A stretch of 64,000 bases of DNA from the NCBI GenBank assembly GCA_050943255.1, contig JBMNOV010000001.1:1-64000 (forward strand). The letters are read 5' to 3'. Shown here piece by piece: positions 1 to 8,597 of the stretch. Origin of the DNA: UBA4844 sp050943255. Its GTDB lineage: Bacteria; Bacillota; Syntrophomonadia; Syntrophomonadales; Syntrophomonadaceae. The notes beneath the pieces were generated by a model. The model had not been told where the DNA came from and searched no databases. It saw only the letters and a list, made by a program, of their open reading frames with translations. The position numbers and the translations under genes were made by a program. Within the stretch, counting starts at the first letter, position 1, and each line of letters starts with the position of its first letter.

Positions 1-281
1 AAAAGGAAGGTGAACTCAGCGGCCAAATAATCTTCGCCTATGAAAACGAAAGCGGGAAACCACAGCAGATGCAAAAAAACTTTGTAGTAAATGTTATGCC
101 AATGCAGGAACCGCCCCTTCCAGAAATTCCGATAAATAAAAACCCAACTGGTTATTCCCTATTTAGGGAATGGATGATAATCCCTGCTGCAGCAATCTTG
201 ATACTGTTAACAATAATACTCTACCGTAAAAGAAAAAGAGCTCAGAGATATCAAGAATTTGAGGATTTTAATAATGAATAG
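1..281 (+). CDS. C-terminal end of a membrane-anchored surface protein (partial)
   Basis: The reading frame is open from the window edge (frame starting at base 3) to the TAG at 279-281, so only the last 92 or so residues are present. The visible part is an extracytoplasmic, beta-rich looking stretch, a Pro-rich linker (EPPLPEIPINKNP), one hydrophobic helix of about 20 residues, and a short basic then acidic cytoplasmic tail. This is the topology of a C-terminally anchored exported protein. It overlaps the next gene, a MacB/FtsX-type permease, by 8 bases, so the two are translationally coupled. It may be the accessory extracellular subunit of that transporter. The family cannot be named from this fragment. 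Confidence 0.7.
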   Translation, partial: KEGELSGQIIFAYENESGKPQQMQKNFVVNVMPMQEPPLPEIPINKNPTGYSLFREWMIIPAAAILILLTIILYRKRKRAQRYQEFEDFNNE

Positions 282-1605
282 TTGGGAACTTATAAAAATG
301 AGCTACCATAACCTGGGGCGAAGGAAATTAAGAACTTGTTTAACTATACTAGGTGTAGTCATCGGTACTGCTTCCATTGTGGTAATGCTTTCCCTTGGTA
401 TTGCTATGGATCGAAGCTTTAAAGAAGACTTGTCCCGTATGGGTAGTCTAAATACTATCCAGGTTTATACCGGCGGATATAATGAAGGGTCTGGGGCACA
501 ACAAATCCAAGAGGCTAAACTAGATGATGATGCCGTTAAGCAGTTTAAGAGTATAAACGGGGTTGAGGCAGTTATGGCCTATAAAACAGCCTATTTTAAA
601 ATCGCTGCGGGCAAAATGGTGGGCTCCCTTCCAATCATGGGTATTAACCCTGAAGTTCAGGACTCTTTTGGCTTTGAGACCGAAGAGGGCAGAATTCTCC
701 TAACTTCCGATAAAAACGCACTCCTTTTCGGTAGCATGGTAGCTTATAACTTTTATAATCCCCGACTCAGGAATCAGCATAACAGAAGAGGAGGTTCTGA
801 TCCCCCCAATGTTGACCTGTTAAATAGCAGGTTACTCATCACCTCTGATATGGAATACGGTGAGCGCCGCCGTAGCGGTGACAGTCAATCAGAGCGCCCT
901 CAACCCTATGAAGCCAAGGGAGTAGGCATTCTCAAGCAAAGCAATGATGAGAAAGATTATCAGGCATATATGAATATTACTGCTCTGGAAAATATTATAA
1001 GAGAGGAGGCAAAAGTATCTTCTAATAGTAATTCCCGCAGAAATTCATCCCAACAAAACAAGTATGACGGCATAAAGGTCAAAGCTTGGAGAATTGAGGA
1101 TGTAGAGGGAATCCAGAATATTATTAGAGACATGGGTTATCAAGTACATAGTCTAACTGATATGCTCGAATCTATGGAAAAAACCTCCCGCACGATGCAG
1201 GCAATCCTCGGTGCTATCGGTGCTGTAAGCCTTCTGGTAGCTGCCATCGGCATCACTAATACCATGATAATGAGTATATATGAAAGGACTCGGGAGATTG
1301 GTATTCTTAAGGTTATTGGTGCAGATATAAGTGATATTAAAAAACTATTCTTAATAGAAGCAGGAATGATAGGCCTTGGAGGTGGTTTAGCCGGGCTTGG
1401 GTTGAGCTACACCATTTCCTTCACTTTGAACAGTATAGCAATACATAATATGGGAATTGACTCTACTCGTCATATATCTGTTATTCCCCTGGAGTTGGCT
1501 CTTGGAGGTATAGCCTTTGCTACGATTATAGGCTTGGTTTCGGGTTATCTTCCAGCTCGGCGAGCTATGAACCTTAGCGCTCTAGAAGCTATTCGTAATG
1601 AGTAA
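274..1605 (+). CDS. MacB/FtsX-family ABC transporter permease
   Basis: 443 residues from the ATG at 274; GAGG lies 9 bases upstream, which favours this over the TTG at 259. The layout is that of the MacB_PCD plus FtsX families: one N-terminal membrane helix (about residues 20-43), a large extracytoplasmic domain (about 45-305), then three membrane helices. The typical cytoplasmic loop YERTREIGILKVIGA is at about residue 335. Such permeases work in export or mechanotransmission with a separate ATPase, which would lie upstream, outside the window. A Gly/Asn/Arg/Ser-rich low-complexity stretch in the outer domain (GGSDPPN, then SNSNSRRNSSQQN) looks like flexible loops. Substrate unknown. Confidence 0.88.
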   Translation: MNSWELIKMSYHNLGRRKLRTCLTILGVVIGTASIVVMLSLGIAMDRSFKEDLSRMGSLNTIQVYTGGYNEGSGAQQIQEAKLDDDAVKQFKSINGVEAVMAYKTAYFKIAAGKMVGSLPIMGINPEVQDSFGFETEEGRILLTSDKNALLFGSMVAYNFYNPRLRNQHNRRGGSDPPNVDLLNSRLLITSDMEYGERRRSGDSQSERPQPYEAKGVGILKQSNDEKDYQAYMNITALENIIREEAKVSSNSNSRRNSSQQNKYDGIKVKAWRIEDVEGIQNIIRDMGYQVHSLTDMLESMEKTSRTMQAILGAIGAVSLLVAAIGITNTMIMSIYERTREIGILKVIGADISDIKKLFLIEAGMIGLGGGLAGLGLSYTISFTLNSIAIHNMGIDSTRHISVIPLELALGGIAFATIIGLVSGYLPARRAMNLSALEAIRNE

Positions 1606-1620
1606 ACCCAGCCACTTTTT

Positions 1621-1649
1621 TTGCTATATTATGTTATTATTGGTATAGA
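1621..1649 (+). promoter_or_regulatory. possible sigma-A promoter for the thioesterase gene
   Basis: TTGCTA at 1621-1626 and TATAGA at 1644-1649 are separated by 17 bases, 40 bases upstream of the TTG start at 1689. A tandem direct repeat of ACTACCTCAT (1651-1660 and 1661-1670) sits over the predicted start of transcription. Both boxes deviate from consensus, so this is tentative. Confidence 0.35.
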
Positions 1650-1688
1650 AACTACCTCATACTACCTCATAGTAAGGAGGAGACTTTT

Positions 1689-2180
1689 TTGCGAAGACTA
1701 AACCCTGAGCATATTAAAGCTGTTATAAAAATTATTAACCAAGGTCCATACCTGAAATTATTATCGATGGAAGCGCGTGAGATAGGAGAAGGCTATTGCC
1801 AATTTGAGGCTTTTCTGGGGAGTAAACATCTTAACCCACTAGGCGGAATCCATGGAGGTGTGTATTCTTCACTGATAGATACCGCCACGTACTGGGCGGT
1901 TTACTGTGATGTTGAAGAAGATATTAGTTTTACAACCCTTGATGTCAACGTTAATAATCTGGCAGTAACCAAGACTAGTAGGATAATAGTTGAAGGGAAA
2001 AGGATTAAAGTTGGCAAAACTATTTGTGTGGCTGAGGCTAACATTATTGATAATGAAGGCAAACATCTAGCCCATGGCACATCTAAATTAATAGTTGTTC
2101 CCGGAGCACAAACCGTAAGCCAGTTAGTAGCGGCTATAGGCTTTCCGCCCCTGCCCCCCAAATTTATTAACCAGGATTAA
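1689..2180 (+). CDS. PaaI-type hotdog-fold thioesterase
   Basis: 163 residues, TTG start 8 bases after a strong AAGGAGG. The hotdog-fold acyl-CoA thioesterase signature is visible at residues 47-66 (HLNPLGGIHGGVYSSLIDTA), matching the HxNxxGGxHGG...D pattern of the PaaI/COG2050 group. Family members hydrolyse acyl- or aryl-CoA thioesters in the cytoplasm. The C-terminal PxLPPKF tail is a little longer than the core fold needs. It stands alone between the permease and a flavoprotein; a role in clearing CoA esters fits the fatty-acid genes elsewhere in the window, but the substrate is unknown. Confidence 0.85.
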   Translation: MRRLNPEHIKAVIKIINQGPYLKLLSMEAREIGEGYCQFEAFLGSKHLNPLGGIHGGVYSSLIDTATYWAVYCDVEEDISFTTLDVNVNNLAVTKTSRIIVEGKRIKVGKTICVAEANIIDNEGKHLAHGTSKLIVVPGAQTVSQLVAAIGFPPLPPKFINQD

Positions 2181-2230
2181 CCCTTTAAAAGAGTATTGTT
2201 GGACAAATAGATTGAGGAGGTAAAGGTGTA

Positions 2231-3061
2231 ATGAAAAAGGTCTTAGGACTAGTAATATCCTCACGGAAACTAGGCAATAGTGAGATTCTAGTTAAAGAGA
2301 TAATGGATAGTATCCCCCAGGATTGCCAGAGAGAATTAATCCGGCTAACTGACCTTAGGATAGAACCTTGCAGGGCTTGCTATAGGTGTATGCAGCCGGA
2401 AAAAGAATGTCTAATCAATGATGATTTTAATTACGTTATCAGTAAGATCACCCAGGCAGACGCTGTTATAATTGGGGTACCAATTTACTTCCTGGGACCT
2501 CATGGTTATTACAAGATGTTGAGCGACCGTTTACTAAGCGCATATAAATTAGCGGAATTTACTGCAGGCAAACCCCTGATAATGGTAACACCCTACGGAA
2601 TTAAAGGTTGGGAAGGATATACCCGGGCTGCTGCACTGGTCATCCCCCGTTTCCTGCAGATGAAAATAATCGATTTATGGCAGGTAGAAGCTACCCTCCC
2701 CGGTGATTGCCTAATCAATCCCAGTAACCTGGAATATGCCCGCAGTCTTGGCGTTCGCCTTTTTGACAGCCCCGCCTATACCCCGGAAATAAGGGAATGT
2801 CCCTATTGTGGCTCTGATCTTTTTCGCCTGCATCCCAATAATAAGATCGAATGCCCCATATGCAAAGCAGAAGCAACTTTGCAAGAAGATAACATTCCCT
2901 CTTGGTCTAATACTAATTCCAACCGATTTTCCTCTGCTAATATTCAAGAACACTTCGGCATATGGTTAATTAAGATGAAAGAAAAATATTATCAAGAAAA
3001 GGAAAAATTAAAAGAGCTACAAAAACCTTACCGGGATAAAGATTGGTGGGTAAAACCATGA
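2231..3061 (+). CDS. flavodoxin-fold NAD(P)H oxidoreductase with C-terminal zinc ribbon
   Basis: 276 residues; ATG 7 bases after GAGGTAAAG. The N-terminal half is an NADPH-dependent FMN reductase/iron-sulfur flavoprotein-like domain: the FMN phosphate loop SSRKLGNSEIL at 10-20 and a Cys cluster C47, C50, C53, C60 as in this family. It then shows GVPIYFLGPHGYYKMLSDR (about 82-100). Unusually, residues 190-211 hold CPYC...CPIC, a rubredoxin/zinc-ribbon type metal site, followed by a charged, probably coiled tail. It likely moves electrons or reduces a quinone or nitro compound in the cytoplasm; the partner is unknown. A second flavodoxin-like protein at 16294 lacks the ribbon. Confidence 0.82.
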   Translation: MKKVLGLVISSRKLGNSEILVKEIMDSIPQDCQRELIRLTDLRIEPCRACYRCMQPEKECLINDDFNYVISKITQADAVIIGVPIYFLGPHGYYKMLSDRLLSAYKLAEFTAGKPLIMVTPYGIKGWEGYTRAAALVIPRFLQMKIIDLWQVEATLPGDCLINPSNLEYARSLGVRLFDSPAYTPEIRECPYCGSDLFRLHPNNKIECPICKAEATLQEDNIPSWSNTNSNRFSSANIQEHFGIWLIKMKEKYYQEKEKLKELQKPYRDKDWWVKP

Positions 3062-3091
3062 TTTGAAGAACAAAAAAGCATAAGTTAATGG

Positions 3092-4696
3092 TTATTCCTG
3101 CCTAAACCATCGGGGTAACATTTTCATTAGTCTCTTCATTCCCTTTAAGCGTTTAGATATTAAGGGAGAATAGCTTATTTCTATAAGTCCCTTAATCCCA
3201 TTATAAACCTCAAGATTGTTAGAAGGCCACCACGGATTTCTTTTGGCAAAGGGCATAATGTCCCTGATAATTACCTGGGGCTGGGTCATTTCCTCAAAAC
3301 CAATCTCCCCATGAGTACGCCCTAAACCGGACTTTTTAAACCCTCCCCAGGGGGTTTCCGGCATAGCATGGCTTACTAGGTGGTCATTGATTGTTACTAT
3401 TCCAACTTGCAATTGCCTGGCTATTTTTTCCGCCTGGTACTTGTTACTAGACCAAACTGATGCCGTTAATCCTAGGTCAGAGTCATTAACCAGTTTAATA
3501 GCCTCAGTAATATTATTAACTTTCATAACCGCTATTACCGGCCCAAAGATTTCACACTTCATCACTAGCATATCATGGGTTACATTAGCTAGAACCGTTG
3601 CCGGAAAAAAGTTGCTTAATTTGGGGTTAACGGGGATTTTAGATTGGGCAAATATTTCGGCCCCTTTTTTCAAGGCATCATCAATGTATAATTCGACTGT
3701 TTTCACCTGGCTGGGTGTAGTTATAACCCCCATATCCCGGTTAAACTCCGCGCCAACCTCAACCTGGATTGTCTCTACTTTTTGTTTTAACAGTTCCATA
3801 AACGGTTTATATATTTTTTCATGAACATATATACGTTCAACCCCTGCACAAGTCTGTCCAGCATTGGTAAACCCAGCCCAGACTGCTCCCATTACACTAC
3901 GGTATATATCAGCGTCCTCACAAACCATCATAGCATCATTACCCCCTAGTTCCAGAGATAAGGGTGTTAGTGTTTCTGCCGCCTTACCCATCAAATACTG
4001 TCCAACTGCAACTGAGCCAGTAAAGCAGAGCTTGTTTACTCCATTTTTAAGCAAAAGGTCCCCCGCCATTTGACCGGGTATATTGACCAAGTTAAAAAGA
4101 TCTTGGGGTAAATCTGCTGAGGCTAGGCATTTTTCCATGGCCAATCCCACCATTTGGGTTTGACTGGCCATCTTTAATATAACTGCATTACCAGCCAATA
4201 AGGCCATAATAACTTCGGAAAAAGGTATAATGAAGGGGTAATTCCAGGGTGCAATAACCGCAACTATTCCCCAAGGAACCCTTATGACTTTACTCCGTTT
4301 ATTGATGGTTGCTAGATGACCAATAGGTAATTTACGTTCCCGTAGAAAACGGGGGGCATTTTTACAATAATAAGATAGCGCTGAGGTTGCAGGGAAAAGC
4401 TCTGCTATCATGGCATCATTCAAAGTTTTACCTGTATCCCGGCTAATAATAGCCGCCAGTTCATCCAGGTTAGCTACAATATAATCTCGTATCTTAATAA
4501 TCCTGCGGGTCCGCTCCTTAACTGGTATCTGACTCCATTCTAACTGTGCTATTCTCGCCTTGTTGACCATTAGCTGGAGGTCTTTTTCTTTATGCAGGGT
4601 AGAATAACCTAGTAACTCATTAGTAGTTTTACACCTGCATTCAGTAAATTTTTTTTCATTTCGGAGCTCCATTTTAGGTATATCTTGACTAATCAT
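3092..4696 (-). CDS. NAD(P)-dependent aldehyde dehydrogenase
   Basis: 534 residues; ATG preceded by AGGAGA. Clear aldehyde dehydrogenase superfamily: the APWNYP motif at 149-154, the cofactor-pocket CFTGSVAVG at 224-232, the general base Glu249 in LSLELGGND, and the nucleophile Cys283 in NAGQTCAGVERIYV. The fold covers about residues 15-490; the basic C-terminal 40 residues are an extension that could associate with the membrane. It resembles succinate-semialdehyde or long-chain aldehyde dehydrogenases, which oxidise an aldehyde to a carboxylate. No dedicated partner lies next to it. The substrate cannot be told from sequence alone. Confidence 0.9.
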   Translation of the reverse strand: MISQDIPKMELRNEKKFTECRCKTTNELLGYSTLHKEKDLQLMVNKARIAQLEWSQIPVKERTRRIIKIRDYIVANLDELAAIISRDTGKTLNDAMIAELFPATSALSYYCKNAPRFLRERKLPIGHLATINKRSKVIRVPWGIVAVIAPWNYPFIIPFSEVIMALLAGNAVILKMASQTQMVGLAMEKCLASADLPQDLFNLVNIPGQMAGDLLLKNGVNKLCFTGSVAVGQYLMGKAAETLTPLSLELGGNDAMMVCEDADIYRSVMGAVWAGFTNAGQTCAGVERIYVHEKIYKPFMELLKQKVETIQVEVGAEFNRDMGVITTPSQVKTVELYIDDALKKGAEIFAQSKIPVNPKLSNFFPATVLANVTHDMLVMKCEIFGPVIAVMKVNNITEAIKLVNDSDLGLTASVWSSNKYQAEKIARQLQVGIVTINDHLVSHAMPETPWGGFKKSGLGRTHGEIGFEEMTQPQVIIRDIMPFAKRNPWWPSNNLEVYNGIKGLIEISYSPLISKRLKGMKRLMKMLPRWFRQE

Positions 4697-4809
4697 AATA
4701 ATCTCCTAGAATTAAGAAAAAATAGAAACAAATTATGTTAATAAAAAAAATTAAACTATTTTTACTTATATCTATAAACAAATATTTATTACAGCTTTTT
4801 AGGAGTACT

Positions 4810-5445
4810 TTAAATTACAGTCCAAATAAAATATCCGCCTAGACCTATGAGAAAAAGACCACAGATTAGTATTATGGCTTGGTAAACCTGCTGTTTAACA
4901 AGTTTGCGTCCACTGGCGATTGCTGCAGCTACCAGACAGTACCATAAAAGGTCAGCCATGATATGCCCGGTAAAAAACGATACAATACCAGCAGTACCAC
5001 TATTTAAGGCCGTAGTCAAATAAGTCAGTCCAACTGTAGCCCACCATACTACCCAAAAAGGATTTGATAAACTAACCAAAATACCAGCCCAAACGGGGTG
5101 CATCTTATTAATACCTTTTATTATTTCGCTGTTATCGCTATCAAGAACGACTCGTCCCTTAATGGTATCGTTAACCATATTAAGCCCAATAAAAATCAAA
5201 AAGGCTCCTCCAACAACAGATATGATAATTGTAACCAGCGTCATTTTAAGATAAACGGAAAGCCCACCTAGCAAGGCTAGAACCAAAATTAATTCTAATA
5301 AAGCATGACCTAGTACGATAAGAGGACCTGCAATAACCCCCCGGAAAGCACTTTCCATGATAGTAACAGTTAAAAGAGGACCGGGCATCATTGCTCCTGA
5401 TAAACCCACAATTAAAGCTGTTATAAAAAGTGTGGTAATATCCAC
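4810..5445 (-). CDS. LysE-family amino-acid exporter
   Basis: 211 residues, GTG start after a GGTGGTG element. Five or six hydrophobic helices; the N-terminal motif GLSGAMMPGPLLTVTI (about 14-29) is the LysE/RhtB family signature. The following stretch FRGVIAGPLIVLGHALLELILV and the mid-region WAGILVSLSNPFWVVWWATVGL (two consecutive pieces of the family pattern, NP motif included) agree. Family members export amino acids or related metabolites across the cytoplasmic membrane. Transcribed alone; the aldehyde dehydrogenase starts 114 bases downstream. Confidence 0.85.
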   Translation of the reverse strand: MDITTLFITALIVGLSGAMMPGPLLTVTIMESAFRGVIAGPLIVLGHALLELILVLALLGGLSVYLKMTLVTIIISVVGGAFLIFIGLNMVNDTIKGRVVLDSDNSEIIKGINKMHPVWAGILVSLSNPFWVVWWATVGLTYLTTALNSGTAGIVSFFTGHIMADLLWYCLVAAAIASGRKLVKQQVYQAIILICGLFLIGLGGYFIWTVI

Positions 5446-5756
5446 TTGATTACACCACCAATATTTATAAATTATAAATCAGATATCAATAATCCTTCTA
5501 AATAGCTAATAGCTGATCATAGCAATATCAATAGTATCGCAAGAATATTATTTTAGAAATAAATGTCCTGTTTTTAATTAATTTATTATAAAACAGAACA
5601 GATGGTAATGCTATAATAAGCAATTTACCACCTGTCCACTAAAAAATGATTATACTGCAATCTAAGATGAAATAATAAATGTAGGGTTAACTTGATACTA
5701 TTAAAAAAATATTAGCTTACGCTGTACTGCTTAAGTGTTTGATTTTCTCTTTCCTG
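5446..5756. other. AT-rich intergenic stretch
   Basis: No ORF with a ribosome binding site was seen. It holds a weak inverted repeat, CTGTTTT (about 5567-5573) and AAAACAG (about 5590-5596), in a very AT-rich setting that could carry the promoter of the LysE-family gene or the end of the downstream spore-protein transcript. Confidence 0.4.
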
Positions 5757-5927
5757 CTAACTTTCATTTAACTGATCTAGTCTAACCTCAAATCTCTCCT
5801 TAGTATCTAAATATTTTACCTGGGCCATTTCACCTTGAAGAGCTTCAATCCATACAGGGCGCCCTTGGTGCAAAACCTCAATAACTCCTAAAGAATTAAC
5901 TATGTCACGGGCCCTTTTACTATCCAT
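5757..5927 (-). CDS. sspH: small acid-soluble spore protein, H-type
   Basis: A 56-residue ORF from the ATG at 5927-5925 to the TAG at 5759-5757, with AAGGGAAG about 10 bases upstream. The translation begins MDSKRARDIVNSLGVIEV and continues HQGRPVWIE, then ends VRLDQLNES. This is the pattern of the SspH family: MDxxRAxxIxxS, xxGxPVWIE, and a C-terminal valine-rich strand. In Bacillus these minor spore proteins are made in the forespore under sigma-G and accumulate in the spore core. The promoter would lie at about 5960-6000, where no clear sigma-G boxes were identified. It is transcribed away from sdpR. Confidence 0.82.
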   Translation of the reverse strand: MDSKRARDIVNSLGVIEVLHQGRPVWIEALQGEMAQVKYLDTKERFEVRLDQLNES

Positions 5928-6060
5928 GTTTCTATTCTCTTCCCTTCTCTATTTATCTATTAATTCTACCAACATTCCACCCCATAAAAATTGTTTGGTT
6001 TTGTATATTATGCTTTATATTCATACCGTTTATGCTGGTAATGTAGCAATTGTAATTCAC

Positions 6061-6124
6061 TTGAATCTCAACTAGATTTAGTATAATATATAAATATATT
6101 ATTTAGATATTTATTTAAATATAT
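6061..6124 (+). promoter_or_regulatory. likely promoter and operator region of sdpR-sdpI
   Basis: TTGAAT (6061-6066) and a perfect TATAAT (6082-6087) are 15 bases apart, shorter than ideal. Immediately after, 6086-6124 is an almost pure A+T block with overlapping ATATT/AATAT symmetry. ArsR-family autorepressors bind AT-rich dyads over their own promoter, so this is the natural operator for SdpR. The operator assignment is inference. Confidence 0.4.
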
Positions 6125-6149
6125 AATTATCCCGCGGGAGTTGAGTTTA

Positions 6150-6443
6150 ATGCCCTTTAATTTGGTTTTTAAGGCTTTATCAGACGGCAGTCGCAGGAAA
6201 ATACTACATATGCTACAATATGGTGATTTAAGTGCCGGTGAGATTGCTGAGCACTTTGATATTACTAAACCCAGTATTTCCCACCATCTCAATATACTTA
6301 AACAGGCTGGACTAGTTCAGGATGTCAGAAAAGGTCAGAATATATATTATTCCCTAAATACTACTGTATTTCAGGAACTTATAGGCTGGTTTTATAACAT
6401 CCTAAAGATCTCTGAAGAAACCAGCCGGCCGAACCGCAAATAA
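6150..6443 (+). CDS. sdpR: ArsR/SdpR-family autorepressor
   Basis: 97 residues from the ATG at 6150, with GGGAG about 10 bases upstream; a TTG at 6141 is less likely. A compact winged helix: FKALSDGSRRKILHMLQYGD, then the recognition part FDITKPSISHHLNILKQAGL, and the wing KGQNIYYSLN. No metal-binding cysteines are present, which separates it from metal-sensing ArsR proteins and fits the SdpR autorepressor type. It is followed 23 bases later by an SdpI-type membrane protein. In Bacillus subtilis SdpI sequesters SdpR at the membrane when the killing factor SdpC is present. Confidence 0.85.
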   Translation: MPFNLVFKALSDGSRRKILHMLQYGDLSAGEIAEHFDITKPSISHHLNILKQAGLVQDVRKGQNIYYSLNTTVFQELIGWFYNILKISEETSRPNRK

Positions 6444-6466
6444 TTTAAATAATAGGAGGCTTGCTT

Positions 6467-7153
6467 GTGGAAGAACATAAACCTGATTCTTACCGTGTAA
6501 ATTGGCAAACAATTAAACCAGAATGGCCTTTGTGGGTAATAATGATTGGAATCTTTATAGCAGGCGTTATTTTATACCCGTATTTACCCGACCAGGTACC
6601 GGGACATTGGAATATACACGGAGAGGTCGATGCTTATTATCCGCGCTGGTTTGGAGCCTTCTTTGCGCCCCTGCTTGCTATCTGCCTATACCTTTTAATG
6701 CTTTTTATGCCTATAATTGACCCCCGCCGGGAAAACTATGCACGTTTTGCTCAAACCTACACGTTTTTACGCTGGGTCATAGTACTTTTTACCGGTATCT
6801 TGTGGGTAATTACCATTCTAGTAGCATTAGGTTATTTAATTAACGTTTCCCTGGTAGTAAAAGCAACTGTTGCAGTTTTGCTTATAGTAATAGGAAACTT
6901 TATGGGGCAATTCCGGCATAATTATTTCGTCGGTATAAAAACCCCCTGGACCCTGGCAAGTGAAGAGGTATGGAATCGAACTCATAGGATATCTGCCAGG
7001 TTATGGGTATTAGGTGGTATGGTGTGCCTAATCATGTCCTTCTTCCAAGGCACTTTTTCAGCTGTAATTTACCTGATTTCAATTCTAATTATGGTAATAT
7101 TGCCCATAGTATATTCCTTTCTGCTTTTTGCTAAACACAATAAAAAGTACTAA
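6467..7153 (+). CDS. sdpI: SdpI-type immunity membrane protein
   Basis: 228 residues from the GTG at 6467, spaced 7 bases from AGGAGG; the upstream TTG at 6461 abuts the ribosome binding site and is rejected. The N-terminal DUF1648 motif PDQVPGHWNIHGEVDAYY is followed by six or so membrane helices and the second SdpI motif, NFMGQFRHNYFVGIKTPWTL, and TNRTHR-like EEVWNRTHRISARLW. SdpI gives immunity against the SDP cannibalism toxin and relays the signal to SdpR. No sdpABC toxin genes occur in the window, so this is an orphan immunity/signalling pair or one with another envelope stress role. Confidence 0.87.
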   Translation: MEEHKPDSYRVNWQTIKPEWPLWVIMIGIFIAGVILYPYLPDQVPGHWNIHGEVDAYYPRWFGAFFAPLLAICLYLLMLFMPIIDPRRENYARFAQTYTFLRWVIVLFTGILWVITILVALGYLINVSLVVKATVAVLLIVIGNFMGQFRHNYFVGIKTPWTLASEEVWNRTHRISARLWVLGGMVCLIMSFFQGTFSAVIYLISILIMVILPIVYSFLLFAKHNKKY

Positions 7154-7159
7154 AATAAT

Positions 7160-7204
7160 AGGCAATCCCTTAAAACTAATTTAAATTTCAGGGATTGCCT
7201 TTAT
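7160..7204. terminator. bidirectional hairpin terminator
   Basis: AGGCAATCCCT (7160-7170) and AGGGATTGCCT (7190-7200) are perfect 11-base arms with a 19-base A+T loop, located between the convergent sdpI and class V aminotransferase genes. The U-tract is short (TTATT), so strength is uncertain. Confidence 0.7.
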
Positions 7205-7226
7205 TGATGATAATATTTATTATTAC

Positions 7227-8597
7227 TTATTTCATATAACGTTTATAAAGCTTATCTAGTTGCCTACCGAACGGTAAATCAACTGGCAAATAACTTTCCT
7301 GGGAAACAGAGTAACGATAATGCCTGCGGTAATCATACTGATTATTTACTATATCTTTAAGCCATTTCACTAATTCGTCAACTTCCTTCCTTGTGTTATA
7401 AGCAGCCAAGCTAATCCTTACCATGCCAGGAATTTTATTCATGCTTTTGTTTTCGTAAAGGTGCAAGTATTCATCGCTTTCAGCAAGATTAAGCAACTGG
7501 CGTACATAATTTTGGGCGCAAAAACAGCCAGTTCTAACTCCCATACCTGCTTCATAACACAGTATCGCCCCCAATAGTGCATGAGGAATATTATCCAAGT
7601 TAAAACTAATAACTCCTACCCTTGGTTGGCTGCCGTAAATAATTATATTTTTAACCTGCTTGAGTTGTTCCATAGCATATTCGGTAAGTTCCTCTTCATA
7701 TAAAGCTAAACTCTCCTTGCCTAATTTATTTAGATAAGCTAGCGTTCGAGCCAAAGCATAAGTTCCAATTACATTAGGAGAACCTGCCTCTTCCCGGTCT
7801 GGCGGTTCAGCCCAGAATACCTTATTGTGCATTACCATTTTGACTGTACCACCGCCTGGATATTCAGGCGAGCCATTGGAAAATGTCTCTCGTGGCCCAA
7901 TCAATACACCAGATCCAAACGGTGAGTAGATTTTATGCCCTGAAAAAACCAGATAATCTATATGCCGGGGATCATTATGCCTTTTCATTGAAACAGGTTG
8001 ATGAGGTACTAATTGCGCCCCATCTACTAAAATAGGACAATTAAATTCATGAGCTATTGCAGCTAATTGATGTATATCATTGATATGCCCAGTAACATTC
8101 GACGCTCCACAAACTGCCAATAGCTTGGTCTGGGGATAGTTTTTCTTCAAACGTTGCTTAACGTCATTAATATTTAATTTTCCATCTTTGTCTATTTCGG
8201 CATACTCTACCCTGGATTTTGCCCTCCAGGGGAGATCATTAGAATGATGTTCCATTTTGGTGGTAATTACTATGTCACTAGGATCAAGCTGTAAACGAAA
8301 AGACAACTTATTAATAGCCTCAGTAGTATTCTTAACCATAATTACTGTATCACGAGACAAGTCAGCCCCAACATACTCCCCAATAATACTATGGGAATCA
8401 TCATAAATTTTTGAGCTTAAAACAGATTTATAACCGGTTCCCCGATGCACACCAGAATACCAGTTCATATAGTCATACACCTCGTTCATAACAGGGATTA
8501 ATGCGGGGGTACTGGCGGCATTGTCAAAATAAATATATTTTCTTTTCTTACCCCTTACTGGCACCTGGATATTAATACCTTTAATATTATCACGCAA
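7227..8597 (-). CDS. class V aminotransferase / cysteine desulfurase-like enzyme
   Basis: 456 residues as counted from the TTG at 8597. PLP-fold landmarks: YFDNAAST at 23-30, KMEHHSNDLPW at 114-124 (His117 stacks on PLP in the family), Asp192 in ILVDGAQ, Lys222 in FSGHKIYSPFGSG as the Schiff-base lysine, and RTGCFCAQ with Cys358 and Cys360, the place of the catalytic Cys in group II (SufS/CsdA) desulfurases. It may therefore release sulfur from cysteine, but no suf or isc genes adjoin it. No good ribosome binding site precedes the TTG and the frame stays open and protein-like upstream (KYVAAKI), so the true start may be some 14-16 codons further out at a rare codon. Confidence 0.82.
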   Translation of the reverse strand: MRDNIKGINIQVPVRGKKRKYIYFDNAASTPALIPVMNEVYDYMNWYSGVHRGTGYKSVLSSKIYDDSHSIIGEYVGADLSRDTVIMVKNTTEAINKLSFRLQLDPSDIVITTKMEHHSNDLPWRAKSRVEYAEIDKDGKLNINDVKQRLKKNYPQTKLLAVCGASNVTGHINDIHQLAAIAHEFNCPILVDGAQLVPHQPVSMKRHNDPRHIDYLVFSGHKIYSPFGSGVLIGPRETFSNGSPEYPGGGTVKMVMHNKVFWAEPPDREEAGSPNVIGTYALARTLAYLNKLGKESLALYEEELTEYAMEQLKQVKNIIIYGSQPRVGVISFNLDNIPHALLGAILCYEAGMGVRTGCFCAQNYVRQLLNLAESDEYLHLYENKSMNKIPGMVRISLAAYNTRKEVDELVKWLKDIVNNQYDYRRHYRYSVSQESYLPVDLPFGRQLDKLYKRYMK

